Of a stretch of 64,000 nt of DNA, positions 1 to 11,995 are shown one piece after another. Source of the stretch: Stercorarius parasiticus (lineage: Eukaryota > Chordata > Aves > Charadriiformes > Stercorariidae); NCBI GenBank assembly GCA_013396915.1, contig VWZL01000165.1:466684-530683 (forward strand). The letters run 5' to 3'. Every line of letters begins with the position of its first letter. Within the stretch, counting starts at the first letter, position 1. Below the pieces are notes generated by a model. That model was not told the origin of the DNA. It was given only the letters and a program-made list of their open reading frames with translations, and searched no databases. Position numbers and translations under genes: made by a program.

Positions 1-1344
1 TCAAGGATTTTTTTTTAGTTACATGTGCCTGAAAAGGGAAAATATTTTTATGGCTTTGCACAGTAGACCTCCACCCCCTCATTTACAATCACTGAGATGG
101 AATGTGGAGATACTGACTTCAGTGATATTTGGATCAGGCCCTCAGACTGTAATTGGACACGCTGAGATCTCTGCTAAAAAAAGTTCCTTAAGGCAAATGA
201 TACACTTCAGAGGACACGACCTAAATACGGCTTATAGGGCTTTTAGGAAAGCAGAAGTTTGTATAAGAGAGTTTCTAAGACACATGCCTTTCTTCTTCTT
301 GAACAATGTGAACATTTAATTTTTCCTACACATCTCCTCCTCTTCTACTGCCTGTCAGATAAAAAAAGGCTCACAGATGGTTTTGTGGGGGAGATAAAAG
401 ACCCTCTTTTAACCTCTACCCCACCCCCCAAATAACTGCATATCCAATGCGAATTTATCTGAAGCCTTATGTGAGTTTCAAAACTTTTGCCAAGTCCACA
501 TTTTCTGTTTTACCAAAAATCTAATTTCAGATTTCATTCTTTTAATTAACAGATCACAGATACTACTTTAATTAATTATGCTCTACCAAATTAAATCAGC
601 TAGATGTGAGTGCTTGCTTTTCTGCTGAGCTCAGTTGGAATTACGCTATCAGCACAAATGTTCACTGATGGAGAGGACCTGTCCACTTTTATGACAAATG
701 GGATCATTCTTTAGAGCATTGTGTTGGGTTTAGTGGACCAGGTCTCTTCTAGGCTTACACAAGGGCAAGAAAACTTTCCGAATGAATTCCACAGCTAAGT
801 GCCTAATCCAGCTCCACTAAGTTCAAAAAACTTTTACTACTGATTTCAGCCAAAAGTTGAAACTGATTTCAAGCTCACCCACAATCATGTTTCCCATCTA
901 GTGTGTACATTGTCCTTCAAGTAAACAGAACAGAAGTTCAAAATCCTGAAGATGTTCCCCCAAATTTCATAAATATACAGCATTACAGTGTCACGCTACA
1001 TAAGGTACAGAGAGCTCATTCTTCCCTCAGGACTTCTATCCATGCATTTTTCTCATATTACCCCAGAGCTGGGCTGACATGTTTAATTTAATATGTAGTA
1101 AGTCAGAAGCACCTTTTTTCACGACCTAATGAAAGCATTAACATTTATTCTTGTTCTGTGCTCATTTATCTCACTCCCAACTCTGTGTCTTAGAGTAAGA
1201 CTCAAAAATCAGAGACAAAGGGAATCCCAAACTAAGCAAGTTAAAATAATTCTGAGTCCACAGCAAATGGATAGAAAAGCATGTGAGTGCTTCAATTCAG
1301 ACGGAAGTTCTGCAGTCGAGAACAGGAACCATAGCATAAAAGCA
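1..1344. other. Unique AT-rich DNA, no gene seen
   Basis: No recognisable repeat or coding region. The open frames here are under 100 codons and contain no domain I recognise. A C-rich run at about 418-430 is the only compositional oddity. Confidence 0.6.
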
Positions 1345-1450
1345 GTCTTTTCACTAGTCATCTAGTCCAACCTACTGCTCACAGCAGGGCCAACCAGACC
1401 AAACTGATTAGGGTCTTGTCTAGTCCAGGTTTGAATCTCCAAGGAAAGAA
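1345..1450 (-). mobile_element. CR1 LINE 3' fragment
   Basis: The plus strand reads TCATCTAGTCCAACC at about 1358-1372, followed by a CAGCAGGGCCAAC-type block. This is the reverse complement of the CR1 3' end, so the element lies on the minus strand with its 3' end near 1345. It is short and diverged, lacks the octamer tail, and resemblance fades by about 1450. It is an old, 5'-truncated copy without coding potential. Confidence 0.7.
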
Positions 1451-4400
1451 ATCTTCCTTTCCTTTCCATGGAAAGTGGGCTTTCTAGGATGATATGTCTA
1501 TTCACGGAACCACAGTGGAAGAATCTAGGACCCTGGTGATATCCTTGATCTCACCTTCTCCTTTTCATGTGGTCCATCAGTCTTTAATGTCATTTGATAT
1601 TTTATCCTAAAGGTTACCAGTTCTGTGGCATGCTGAGTGCACCAAATAGATGTTTTATGAAGTCATCTGGGCTATACATCTATTGACTGTGCTTATGGCA
1701 ACTGGACCTGATGACCCAGATGGTCTTCTGCAGGTCTCTGTTCCTAGCTGAATCTGTAAATATTAACTGCACAAGTAAACCACTACTTGCATGAATGACA
1801 GCTTGTTTTTCATAGTCTACAACAGCATATTTTTGCATGTGAAATTACCTGCTTGTGACAGCATAGGCATGTTTTGCATGCATATTTTATGAGAGTTGCC
1901 TTTGAAAGATGGTCTTTGGATAACCTACACAGTCCTCCTGGAAATCCATATAAATGACTTCTGTTCCAATATGCAAATGAAAAAAGAGGTCCCACCCTTC
2001 CTACAAAATTTCAGCTTCACACACGTCAATCCAAAAGATGCATTTTGCGTATCTGCTTATTAGAGGAACTACAAAAAATAAATGAAAGGAATGGTACACA
2101 CCTCCTGTCAGCCCATTCTCTATGTAAGCATGCAAGAGAGAGAACACAAAAGATTGTCCAGTCCTTCACGAGCAATTAAGACTTGAGAGGATTAGGCCAC
2201 ACCTAATTTGCAGATTTGTTTCCATCCACAGTTCCAGTCTCTACTATAAATTATTTAGACTGCTGAGAAACAGTATAGAAGAGGAATGTGAAAGATATTA
2301 GGGAAGATAAATTAAGGGGAAGTTACAGAGTAAGCATAGTATTTAGCAAGACATATGCCCTGGGCTGCTTAATCTGCTCCCCAGGCCCCCATTTCAACAT
2401 GACTTTGCAAGCACTGCTGACTGTTTTGTTTTATTGTGGACCACATAGATAGTAAATGGGAATGGATGGGAGACACTACCAGGTGATGGAGGAACTCAGT
2501 AGCAAGAGGAAAGCAATAAAAGAAAACATATTGTTTCTTACATTCCTCACTCCCACACTGAGATACTTCATAGTTTCTTAATTTTGTATAAAATATTTTG
2601 TCAGGTTTTCAAAGAACTCTGACAGACTCTACCTGTCAAGTGAACAAGGGAAGTATGGCATGACCAGGAATGTCCATAAAGACTATTGCATTGCAGACAT
2701 TCACTAGCTGACAAGGGTCATAGCCCTGCAGCAATAGACAAAAAAGTTGGATTTGATTCCTTCATGAGCAAGTAGGTGGCAAGGAACAAGTCATCCAGGC
2801 CTTCCACTCCCCAGTTCTGCACCTGCAAGATAACAATACCTCACTGAGAGCTGTAAAGAAAAAAATGTTGATTTCACTGAAAGTTCTCTTTTAATTTTTT
2901 TACAGGGAAAAAAGCAAGGTATGATAGAAAAATGTCCTTGACTCCAAGTAAAAGTTGAAAGAACAGGAAAACACTTTTTACATGGAAGATAAAAACTGTG
3001 AATAACATTTCTCCCCATCTTTCTGCCACCACACGGAACATACCTTTCTACTCTTAACAACTTTGTGGTGACAGGCAAGCCTTGCCTTTTTCTGTCCAAG
3101 GAGTAGATTCTTAGCACCACTTCCTCAGTGACCTCCATGGGGGACCGTGCTATTTGCTGCCTCTCTCATTAGAAGAGAATGGGGAAACGAAGTGCAAGGC
3201 AAAGACTCCACTAAACCTTTGCTTTTGTGTCCAAAGCATTTCCCCAGCATGTTCCATCTGCGAGAAAGTGAGACACAGGAGCGGGAAAAATGAAGTGCTT
3301 TCTTCACACAAATAGCAACCTGCACTTACACAAGCAGATGAGTTGTGAGTAGTCTCAGTGACCCCTGTGAGAGAGTGCAGCTGACAGGTTTCCAGAAACC
3401 TCCTACCTTGTTTGCATGATGTGGGAGCCAATGTTATTATGGTGACCAAACAGTTTATGAGCATCCTGGTAATGGTGGTACTCCAGAAGCCTTGACTTTA
3501 CCTCCTTCTCGGCTCAATCCAACACCCACCAAAGTAAATGAAATAAATGCCTTTAGACAGGAATACTAACAGCACTGAAGGTACAGAGAAGACAAAGCGA
3601 GGCAGACTCCCAGCACTCCATAACACTTCTGTGCAACACTATGTTAAACTTAGCATGCGTTGCCGTTTCTGTAGTTCCAGGTACTAAGTGCAGTTCCATT
3701 TCTAGAATTCAACCCATTAAGTACATTCATCATCTCATGATTTCTGACCAAGTGGCATTTGTTCAGATTCTTTACAAACACTCATGGTATACCCCCTCAG
3801 GAAAAATGAGATCAAACTTAAATTCATATTCAACATAGGAGATACTTCATATAGCACATAAGTGTTTAAAATATGATTGTGCTCTACTATAGCTCCTTTC
3901 AATGCAGTTTTAAGCTCAGATGAACGCATCAGTGCAACAAAGCAACAGGGAAATCCTGCACTGATATTGTAATTCTGAAGACTTATAAGGAAAACTGTGG
4001 GGGGAAACTGTGAAGTTTTGAAGCAAAGTGTTACTTAAGGGGGGGGGGAAAGCAGCTACATCGCTGCAACAGTTTTTCTAACTATATGAATGTCCAGAAA
4101 GATATTTAGCCTTCTCTCAATTTTATAACAGGTTAGGCTATTCTTTTGATTCATAATCTCTGAAATATCTGTTGCTTATTACTTTCTGATCCCTAGTCAT
4201 TATTAAAGCATGAAATAAAGCTGAATTATGAAAAGATGTAGAGACATAAAAATAATCAGTATTCTTTAATGAGGGCTGAAATCTTTTCTTCAATTGTTTC
4301 CAAAATTAACAAAAGCCTCTAAAAAAGCTATCTTGATTTCTATTTAAAAAAAATAAGAAAAAAAAAAGGTATGTAAAATGGCCTCATTTAGTCCATGCTC

Positions 4401-4569
4401 TTCCCTCAAGGATTTTTGATAGATTTATTATTCTAAGAATAGAAATGCCCGTATACTTTTCAAAAATCTTTTGTTTATGACAGAATTGCAGCATCTTTTA
4501 TTCATACATCTACTGTCTTAAACTATCATATGTAATTTAAAATACCTAAGATTATATTTTCTGAAGGAA
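1451..4569. other. Unique AT-rich DNA, no gene seen
   Basis: No repeat family or exon recognised. Overlapping minus-strand frames around 2791-3464 reach at most 115 codons and show no domain, so I do not call them. A run of ten G occurs at 4039-4048 and an A-rich tract at about 4345-4368. Confidence 0.55.
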
Positions 4570-5058
4570 TTGTGTAATGTGAATTGTTTTATTCTGGACC
4601 CCCGGTACAATGGAGACATGGACATACTTGTGCAAATCAATGAAATGATGGAGAGACTGGACTATCTGACTACATCTGTTCAGCCTGGAGACAAAAAAGC
4701 TCATGGGAATCTTATAAATATATATAAGTACCTGATGGGTGGGGAGTAAAGAATAGCAAAAAATGAGCCAAAGAATTCTCATTAGTGCACAGTGAAAGGT
4801 CAAGAGGGAACTGGCACAAACTGAAAGGTAAGAAATTCTGTTTGAACTTAAGAAAAATAAATTCTTTATCTACAGTGATGCTCTCCAAATACTAGAACAG
4901 GTTGACTAGTGAGACTGTGGAGTCTCCAACCTTGGAGATACTCAAAACTCAGCTGGGCACAGCCCTGAGCAGCCTATCCTAGTTGACCTGGCATTGAGCA
5001 GAGGTGTTATGCTCAACACACTTCAGAGGTCAATTTCAACCTTATGTGACTCCGTGAA
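4570..5058 (+). mobile_element. CR1 LINE, 5'-truncated, plus strand
   Basis: Diverged but co-linear with the 3' half kilobase of CR1. A GACATGGACATACT block (about 4616-4629) is followed by a TGTTCAGCCTGGAGA block (about 4677-4691), a CTTATAAATAT block (about 4710), an ACTAGAACAGGTTG block (about 4891) and a GTGGAGTCTCCAACCTTGGAGATA block (4917-4940). It ends with the region before the octamer tail. These segments encode the end of ORF2 in intact elements, but substitutions and indels have closed the frame. The 3' end faces the next CR1 copy about 94 bases away. Confidence 0.85.
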
Positions 5059-5151
5059 AATCTGGAGTCCATAGATTGAAAGGTCCAAAGAGATTTCAGT
5101 CACATTAGTTCTTTACATCAACAAGGTTGATGAGACAGAAATTTGACTGCT

Positions 5152-5925
5152 GTGGAAATCACGAAATGGCTGAGGTTGAAAGGGACCTCTGGAGGTCCTC
5201 TGGTCCAACCCCCCTGCTCAAGCAGGGCCACCTAGAGCCGGTTGTCCAGGATCATGTCCAGATGACTTTTGAATATCTCTAAAGGAGACTCTACAACCTC
5301 TCTGGCCAACCTGTTCAAGTGCTCAGTCACCCTCACAGTAACAAAGTGTTTACTGATATTCAGAAGGCATCTCCTGTGTTTGTTTTTGTACCCATTGCCT
5401 CTGGTCACCACTGAAAAGAGCCTGAGTCTCTCCTCTGCACCTTCGTTTCAAGTATTTCCATAGTTTGATGAGATTCCCCTGTGCCCTCTCTTCTCCAGGC
5501 TGAACAGTCCCAGCTCTCTCATCTTTTCCCCACAGGAAAATGCTCCAGTCCCTTCATCATCTTTATGGCCCTTCATTGGACTCTCTCCGGTATGTCCATG
5601 TCACCCTTGTACTGAGGAGCCCAGATCTGGATGCAATACTCTGGGTATGGCCTCACCAGCACTCAATAAAGGGGAAGGATTGCTCACCTGCCTCGACCTG
5701 CTGGCAACACTCCTCCTAATGCAACATGGCACATTAAAGCTGGCATGAAACTGCAAAAAGCTGGCTCAATTCTGGGTCATGTTCTACTTGGTGTCCACCA
5801 ACCAGCTGCTTTCCAACTGGTTGGCCCCCAGCATATACTGGTGTGTGGAGATACTCCTTGCCATTTGCAGGACTTTGCACTTCTTGTTGAACTTCATGAG
5901 GTTCCTGTCAGCCCATCACTCCAGG
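5152..5925 (-). mobile_element. CR1 LINE, 5'-truncated, minus strand
   Basis: On the plus strand the element begins with its 3' end (AATGGCTGAGGTTGAAAGGGACC, then GGTCCAACCCCCCTGCTCAAGCAGGGCCACC). It continues through reverse-complement ORF2 blocks, including TGCCTCTGGTCACC, CTTCTCCAGGCTGAACA and GGTATGGCCTCACCAGCACT. The 5' limit is near GAACTTCATGAGGTTCCTGTC at about 5888-5908. At about 770 bases it is one of the longer CR1 copies here. No long frame survives, so it is a dead copy. Together with the plus-strand copy at 4570-5058 it forms a tail-to-tail inverted pair. Confidence 0.88.
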
Positions 5926-8312
5926 TGATATTTTCAGATGGAGATACCTCCAAAAACAACTAAAAGAGATTGAGATTCATTATGATTAAGATTAAATAAG
6001 CCCTCCATTTATATACAAATGTTTTATATTTGGGAAATATAAACTCTTATATAGAAAAACTATATGTAAAGAGGTAAATGGAGGAAAGAGATCCAATTTT
6101 TCTTTTTCAGACACAGCCAAATAAAATTAGGAAACATTTACTGAATCTAAAATGCATCAGCTTCTTAAGGATATTCCAGATGTCACTAAATGAATTTACG
6201 TTAATAGAAAGCAGAAATTATAAATAAATATTAAAGGGCATATCAGATAAGAATTCATATCCAACCTCTAACCCGACTACGGACAAGATATTCAAAAAAG
6301 CAGTTATCCACAATTTATGAAGTCTGATTTCTGGTGTTCCTCTCCTATATAGGTTATCTACTTGTATTAGATAAACTTTTTAGCTCTTCTTTCTTTGTCC
6401 TCTTTCAGTTTGCCTATTTTCATGAACCTTGCAGGAATATAATGTCCAGAAACCTCTATTTCTCAGCCAAATATGATTTAAAAGTAATACGTTCAAATGT
6501 TAATGTATGATACGTAGTCACACTTAAAACACATTAATAAGCCCAGAGTAATGAACCAAAGCTGCTCTGAATGCCATTTCCTTAAATCTACACTCCAGAG
6601 CAATGGAGTGTATAAGATTTTCCCCGAAAGTACTACAGAGGTAAAGAAAACACTCTTACTTACTAATTCAATCTGACACTACAAAAACTAGTTCTTTCTG
6701 TAATCTGTTGCAGCGATGATGTAAGCCAAGTAACATTAAACATGCTATAGCTGTAAGTAGTTGTGTTTCACAGCACTACAGCTAACTTAGGGAAATCCAC
6801 CACATTGATTTAATCATGCTAACAAAGCATCTAGGCAATGCTGACATAAATATAATCCTTGTTCAGGGCTAAGGTTTACTTAGAATGGTTGAAGATAGAG
6901 CTTTCCATGATTACTGGTTTTTAGGAAAAGTAAAAATATCTGTGGCAATCACTAACACTCATTCCCTTTCTGCTCAAATGAGCTGACCTACAAGGCAACA
7001 AAGATATGCATGTTTATCCAGACTTCTGCGTGTAAAGTTATTGTATGAAAGATGTCTCATATTTAAACAATCGCGTGCTGCAGGACTTCCAACTTATGGT
7101 ATTTGTTAATAGCAATTAATACTGGGATCATCTGCTTCCTGACAGTCTCTGGCAGTTTGTTAGGAATTTTTGGTATTAATATATATTTTAAAGGATGAAA
7201 AGTCATGCAATAGGTGTACATTTGATAGATGTGTGGATATATATTTAAAAAAGGAGCGGAAAATCCTAACGAACTGAGAACGTACAAAAAAAGCAGAACA
7301 AAGGAAACAGCATCTTTTACTGTGTTCTCTACTTTTGCCATCTTTATTCATTTCTACTTTGTTTTCCAGGCCTGGTTCATGATTTGCCAGAAAGAGATCA
7401 TATCACTAGTTTGTGTGCTCATAGAGACTTAGAAATGATGAAGATTTGGACTCCATAAAGAAAAATCACAGGCCATTATTCAGAAGGAACTATTACATGG
7501 TTATAAAGATATGCCTAAAACATAAGTAGCTAGTAAAAATAGACTTATTTAATTAAAAAGCATTTCTATGCTTAAATGTCTTAATGAATTTCTGCATGTT
7601 ACTTGATTTTTCTACTTATATTGCATTTTGTATCTGTTTCTTTAAACCTGGACAACAATTGTGCACCATTACTGATAACGAATTTAAAAAGAATAATTAT
7701 TTAATGAAAAGAAAACAGATTTTTTCCCTTTAACTTTAAAATCAGACTGAGTGTGAAGAAACAAGAAAGCAAACCGGCCTAAGATTTCTCATCATCTGTG
7801 TGTGGTTGAGGGAACTCGTAAGTACGGTAAGATTCTGCTTTAGTTTTACAGCAATGGGACTTGCAAGTTGCAAGTCTGTTTAATAGAGAAAGCTAAAAGC
7901 ACTCCTGTATGGATTTAAATGGCAGTCTCATCTGTTCTACAGAAATACACCTTTCTTACTACTGTGATTTTGATCACCTGCTGTTCTCCAATTAAACTAT
8001 GAACAAGTAAAAGGAATACAATATATTTGCATGTGAAGTGCAGCATAGTAACAAACAGAGCTTTTTTTAAGAAAAGATCAATTTGGGAAGAACAATGTGT
8101 GTCTGTAGTGTACAGCAAAGATTCCTTTATTCTTCTGAACTGAGAAAACAAAGTGCTGGGAGCTCTATTTTCTTAATGAAAGAATTCTAGGATGATTTGC
8201 TGCCCACGTGGGACTCGGGGTGGCACAGCGAGTGGAAGGTAGAGAAATACTGCAAGTGATAGAAGCAGCTTAGAGAACTGTTGATGAAAAGGACTAGTCC
8301 AGAAGTTAGAAA
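5926..8312. other. Unique AT-rich DNA, no gene seen
   Basis: AT-rich, without recognised repeats or exons. It contains two small AT hairpins at 6023-6065. Frames at 7063-7432 on both strands are chance frames under 100 codons. Confidence 0.55.
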
Positions 8313-8405
8313 ATATGGGTTATATTCTTGGCTTTATTGCCTACTTAGTGTGGAACGAGAAAGGCATTTCATGTCCAGGTCCCAGTTCTATCTGTTAAAT
8401 AAAGA
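8313..8405 (+). repeat. MIR-like SINE relic
   Basis: This matches the central part of the MIR family, in order: a GGGTT...GGCTTTATTGCCTACTTAGTGTGGAA stretch corresponding to the tRNA-unrelated core, then a CAGGTCCCAGTTCTATCTGTTAAATA stretch corresponding to the 'cctcagtttcctcatctgtaaaatg' segment. Similarity is heavily eroded, as expected for a repeat predating bird-mammal divergence. The call rests on memory of the family consensus. Confidence 0.5.
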
Positions 8406-8584
8406 TTTTCTTTGTTTTGCAAGCTGCTTTGGTCTAGAAGTCCAGGAAGATCTTAGCTACTGATCTATTTCAGTGGTTTACAGAGAAGTTGCACTGTTCT
8501 TAATCCATACCTGATTTGTTTCACAGGTTTAACATTTTACATCCACAGAACTCAGAAAGGTAGAAAGAGGTACATGGAAATAAT

Positions 8585-8735
8585 GTCCTTGCCGTTACAG
8601 GAGAGGGAACTCAGCTGCAAGGAAGGGAGGTGCCTGCCAGCAGCCACCTCGCATAGCAGCCGGGCAGTCAAAAATGGCAGCTGCATCCTCTGGTATCCAA
8701 TAAATGCCCCAATCCATTAGATCATCTCTCTGTCA
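8585..8735 (+). repeat. Ancient amniote SINE-like relic
   Basis: The order of blocks (GAGAGGGAACTCAGC, then a GCCACCTCGCATAGCAG segment, then CCATTAGATCATCTCTCTG) resembles the 3' part of an old amniote repeat whose consensus runs from a gaggaaactgaggca-type block to a ccactagaccacactgcctc-type block. The match is weak and the family name uncertain. MIR-related is my best guess. Confidence 0.35.
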
Positions 8736-8940
8736 TGTAATAATAACATACCTCTACCACAAGTAAATGCACAAACGAAGATTCAGTCTCATATCAATCC
8801 TGTTTTCTTTTGGATAACATAATTATCTGGGCTTCAGTGCTACAGTTCACCAAAAAAAAAACCCCAAACCTTCCTAAAGCCAGGATATTTGCAAAAGGAG
8901 TTTAAAGAAGCACATCATTAAGGTTTAAAAAAAAATCTGT

Positions 8941-9420
8941 GAGACGAAAGGAACCTGTCAGGGCACCGTGTGGGCCGGGACCTCCCTGTGGGGGCCTGTC
9001 AGGGCAGGGTCCGGCAGCCAGGGCCTGTCCCACCGCCCCAGCCAGGAGCAGGCAGCCATGGGGGACTTGGGGGCAGCCCCAGGTCTAGCCATCAAACACC
9101 TCTCTGGGGACTGGGACAGGCTGAGGCTGGGCCAGGACGTGGGCCAGGCTCAGTGGGGCCCATGGCCTGGTAGGGTAGGGCTGCAGAGAGCCAGAGACTT
9201 GCCCTGCGTGTCTGGGCCAGGGGCTGATATCCCTGGGGGGGTCTGACATGGGGTCCTGGGCCATGGGCAGGGTGAGGGAAGCCCAGGTGACTGGTGAGGG
9301 ACAGTCATGGCTGGTGATGCCCTCAGGCCCTGTCAGAATTGTGGTGAGCCCTGTGCTGTCAGAAAGCTGTGCTGAAACACACAGGTGAGTTTTTCCCCTA
9401 TCAGCCCCATTTATTAGATG
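8941..9420. other. GC-rich, CpG-poor block
   Basis: A sharply bounded block that is much richer in G and C than its AT-rich flanks, yet with only about seven CpG sites by eye. It is therefore not a classic CpG island. The motif CTGTCAG recurs at about 8956, 8996, 9335 and 9357, and GGGCC/CCAGG words recur throughout, suggesting a decayed minisatellite or unknown repeat. A consensus-like splice donor (CAG then GTGAGT) lies at about 9381-9389. Open frames in both orientations (up to 112 codons) follow from base composition. I do not recognise a family. Confidence 0.5.
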
Positions 9421-10414
9421 CAACCCATTAGTCTCATTTGTGTTTTAAATCACTCAACTCTAGCATTTCCGAGTGCAAAGTGCTGTTATGTTTGTTGTTT
9501 AGGAGTGAGATAACACAGCTCCCTGCTACCTTTCCCCTTAGGCTTGTGAGATTTTAGTATAACCTTAAAATTGCCTCTCTAAAGATTAGAAAGAGAGGTA
9601 AAAATATATAGTTCTTTCAAGCATCTATTTAAATAATACAACCTACAAAATCATTAATTTTTCAGGCTCAAGGCATTTCCTTTGCCAGCTGGTCTGCAAA
9701 TTCAGCATTGGATTCAGAGGTTTTTTGCCAGCACTATTTACCATTGAGGTAAAGCTGAAAAATTTCAGCCTTGAGATATGATCCAGCAAAGTCTTGGGAC
9801 AGGGTGAAAAGAAGGAATCCCACATGGATCACAGTGCTTACTGGTTTTATTTCCATAAATCCCAGTGCACAGTGTGTAGTGTTTTTTCTCTCATTAAAAC
9901 TGGTGTAGGCAGAAGGTCTGATGGTCAGTGGCAGAGCCAGGAGCTGAGACCATTCTTCCCAGCCGAGTCACACAACACGACCACCCCAGTTCATCTGACA
10001 AAGGCTAACCTTCAACACGCACTTTTAAATAGATGTCCTGAATTTGGTGTAGGTAAGTCACAACCCAAGGACAAGCAGCAACCTGCTACAGGAACAAGCG
10101 CAGAATCAACATTAAATTTGGGAATAAGAGAGACAGGGGCTGATGGATGTCTAATCCTATGGTCTCTCTACCCTTATTGCCCTCTTCCAACAGATATGTA
10201 AGATACATTTTGTTTGATTTGTTTTTTTGTGGTTTTGGTTTGTTCCATTTTTGTGGGGTTTTTTAATACTACCTTAATAAGAGAAAAAGAAAAGGAAAAA
10301 AAAAGACTGAGTAACTGCTAACCAGATTCCAGCAGTGCATCTTTTGTAAGGAGACATTTAAACACTAGAGAAGTAGGAAGATGTAGCTTTTCAAGTAATC
10401 TAGTGATTTACATC
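9421..10414. other. Unique DNA, no gene seen
   Basis: A 135-codon plus-strand frame at 9794-10201 is the longest here. It has no domain I recognise, so I do not call it. A GTCAGTGGCAGAGCCAGGA stretch near 9925-9943 resembles a piece of an old SINE but is too short to assign. The end of the stretch (10240-10310) is T-rich, then A-rich. Confidence 0.45.
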
Positions 10415-10465
10415 CTCATCCTCTAAAGTCAATGAGAATTTTGCCATTGATTTCAAAAGAGTTTT
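10415..10465. repeat. Degenerate palindromic amniote repeat
   Basis: AAAGTCAATGAGAATTTTGCCATTGATTTCAAA at 10425-10457 is a decayed inverted repeat (AAGTCAATG against CATTGATTT). It resembles the abundant sauropsid repeat with a CCATTGAAGTCAATGG palindrome. It is a short relic; the family assignment is from memory. Confidence 0.35.
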
Positions 10466-11979
10466 ATCATGTACAAGTGCTTTTGGAGATGACAGTAATA
10501 TCATATTCTAATCACAGAGACAACACTTTGATCTGAAGTAATATTTTCAGCTACATCTGGTTAAAAATTCTCTAATAAACTATTGCCCATCAACAAATTA
10601 CAAATTTTTCATAAGCCAAATGTTTCAATCTGACATGCCAATTCTGACAAATATAATTCTAAAAGCAAAATTGGCATTTCTTAATATGAAAATTCGATTT
10701 TTTACTTACAAATTACTTTTTTAATGTGGTTTGGTCAACTGTGAATGACATACTTAGCATTTAATTTCCAGAGAAATTTCAGAGACTTATTTTGTCTTCT
10801 TTTTCTTCATTTTCGGAAGAGAAAAAAAATTACAGATCCAAAGGATTTTGTAGCCTTACATAAGAAAACCACATTGCAGCTAGTTCAGCCAAACCATACC
10901 ACCTTGTGCTTGTGCTGATATAGTACCTGTGCTGGATTCTCTCTCGGTTCTTATTTACTACCTTCATAATATTGCTGGATTCCCAGAGCAGCCAGGAAAG
11001 TGACATTTTACAGTGAAATGCAGTTTAAACTGCATACCAGAGATGAAAAACTGACACCCACCATAAATATACTGCAAACCATCCCTGTCTGAATCCACAT
11101 TTCTGGTTTTGTTCTGTTAAAAAATGCATGGTGTTTGCAGCACTTACCTGACAACTGCATTTAGTTTGCTCAGGTGAAGTTAGTTGTAATTTCAAGATCC
11201 TAAACCTAGTTAAATATTTTTCCACTCATTATTATGTTTGGAAGAGTTCACTTCTCAGTCAGCTAATAGGATCCTATTGCATACAAACAAAATGAAATAG
11301 TTTTAGCTCGTTACATTTTCAGGCCAAGAAATGTTTATCCTTTTTCAAAGTTAAAATTAGTTGTTTGAGGAAAATAGTTGTGTATTTCTTCGAAGACAAA
11401 AAAACCCCAAAACCAACAGCTCATATAACATATCTATAGGAAACATTCAGGACCATTACTGTTGCTACTCTGTAAATATATGGAGTATCTTTATACATGA
11501 GAGAGTAAGTAGTGAGTGAAGGTCCTTCCCGGAATTATACATACCCTATTCAAAGATTTAAGTAAAATAAATTAATACATAAGTAGCACACAGTATGCTA
11601 AATATTAACCTGGATGGTGCCTGTATACCGATGCATAATTAAGCCCTCTGTAAAAATACATATTAGCAGACAATTTAGCAATTCCACCTTTAAGAGGCCT
11701 GCATCAGTCAAGTCATTCCATACAAACTGTAAATTTGCTATTTGCAAGCATAACTCAGAGCCATAACCTGAATTACATATATGGTTTTCATCTTTGGAGA
11801 AGAGCTATATAGTGTGTCCTCCGTCTGTGGAAAAATCTGGTAGTTCAGCTGCACAGCCAAGACATAGAGACTTCCAGAAACAGCCAAGAACTTCCCATAT
11901 GAGTGGGTATGCCACATACAGGCCTTTCTGTTGCCACTGCAGAGTCCAGCTACTACAGTCTGTCTTAAAATAAGTGGAC

Positions 11980-11995
11980 TTTTTTTTTTTTTTTT
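11980..11995. repeat. Poly-T tract
   Basis: Sixteen consecutive T on the plus strand. A neighbouring segment to 12130 could be the body of a retroposed copy on the minus strand, but no parent is recognised. Confidence 0.9.

Noticed and set aside
1680..1760. CR1-like wording (GGACCTGATGACCCAGATGG)
   Set aside because: Too short and without the neighbouring CR1 blocks.
8968..9423. Frames of 67-112 codons in the GC-rich block
   Set aside because: Same compositional cause, with overlapping frames on both strands and no recognisable domain.
9794..10201. 135-codon plus-strand frame
   Set aside because: No domain, no splice or transcript evidence, and its composition looks like noncoding DNA.
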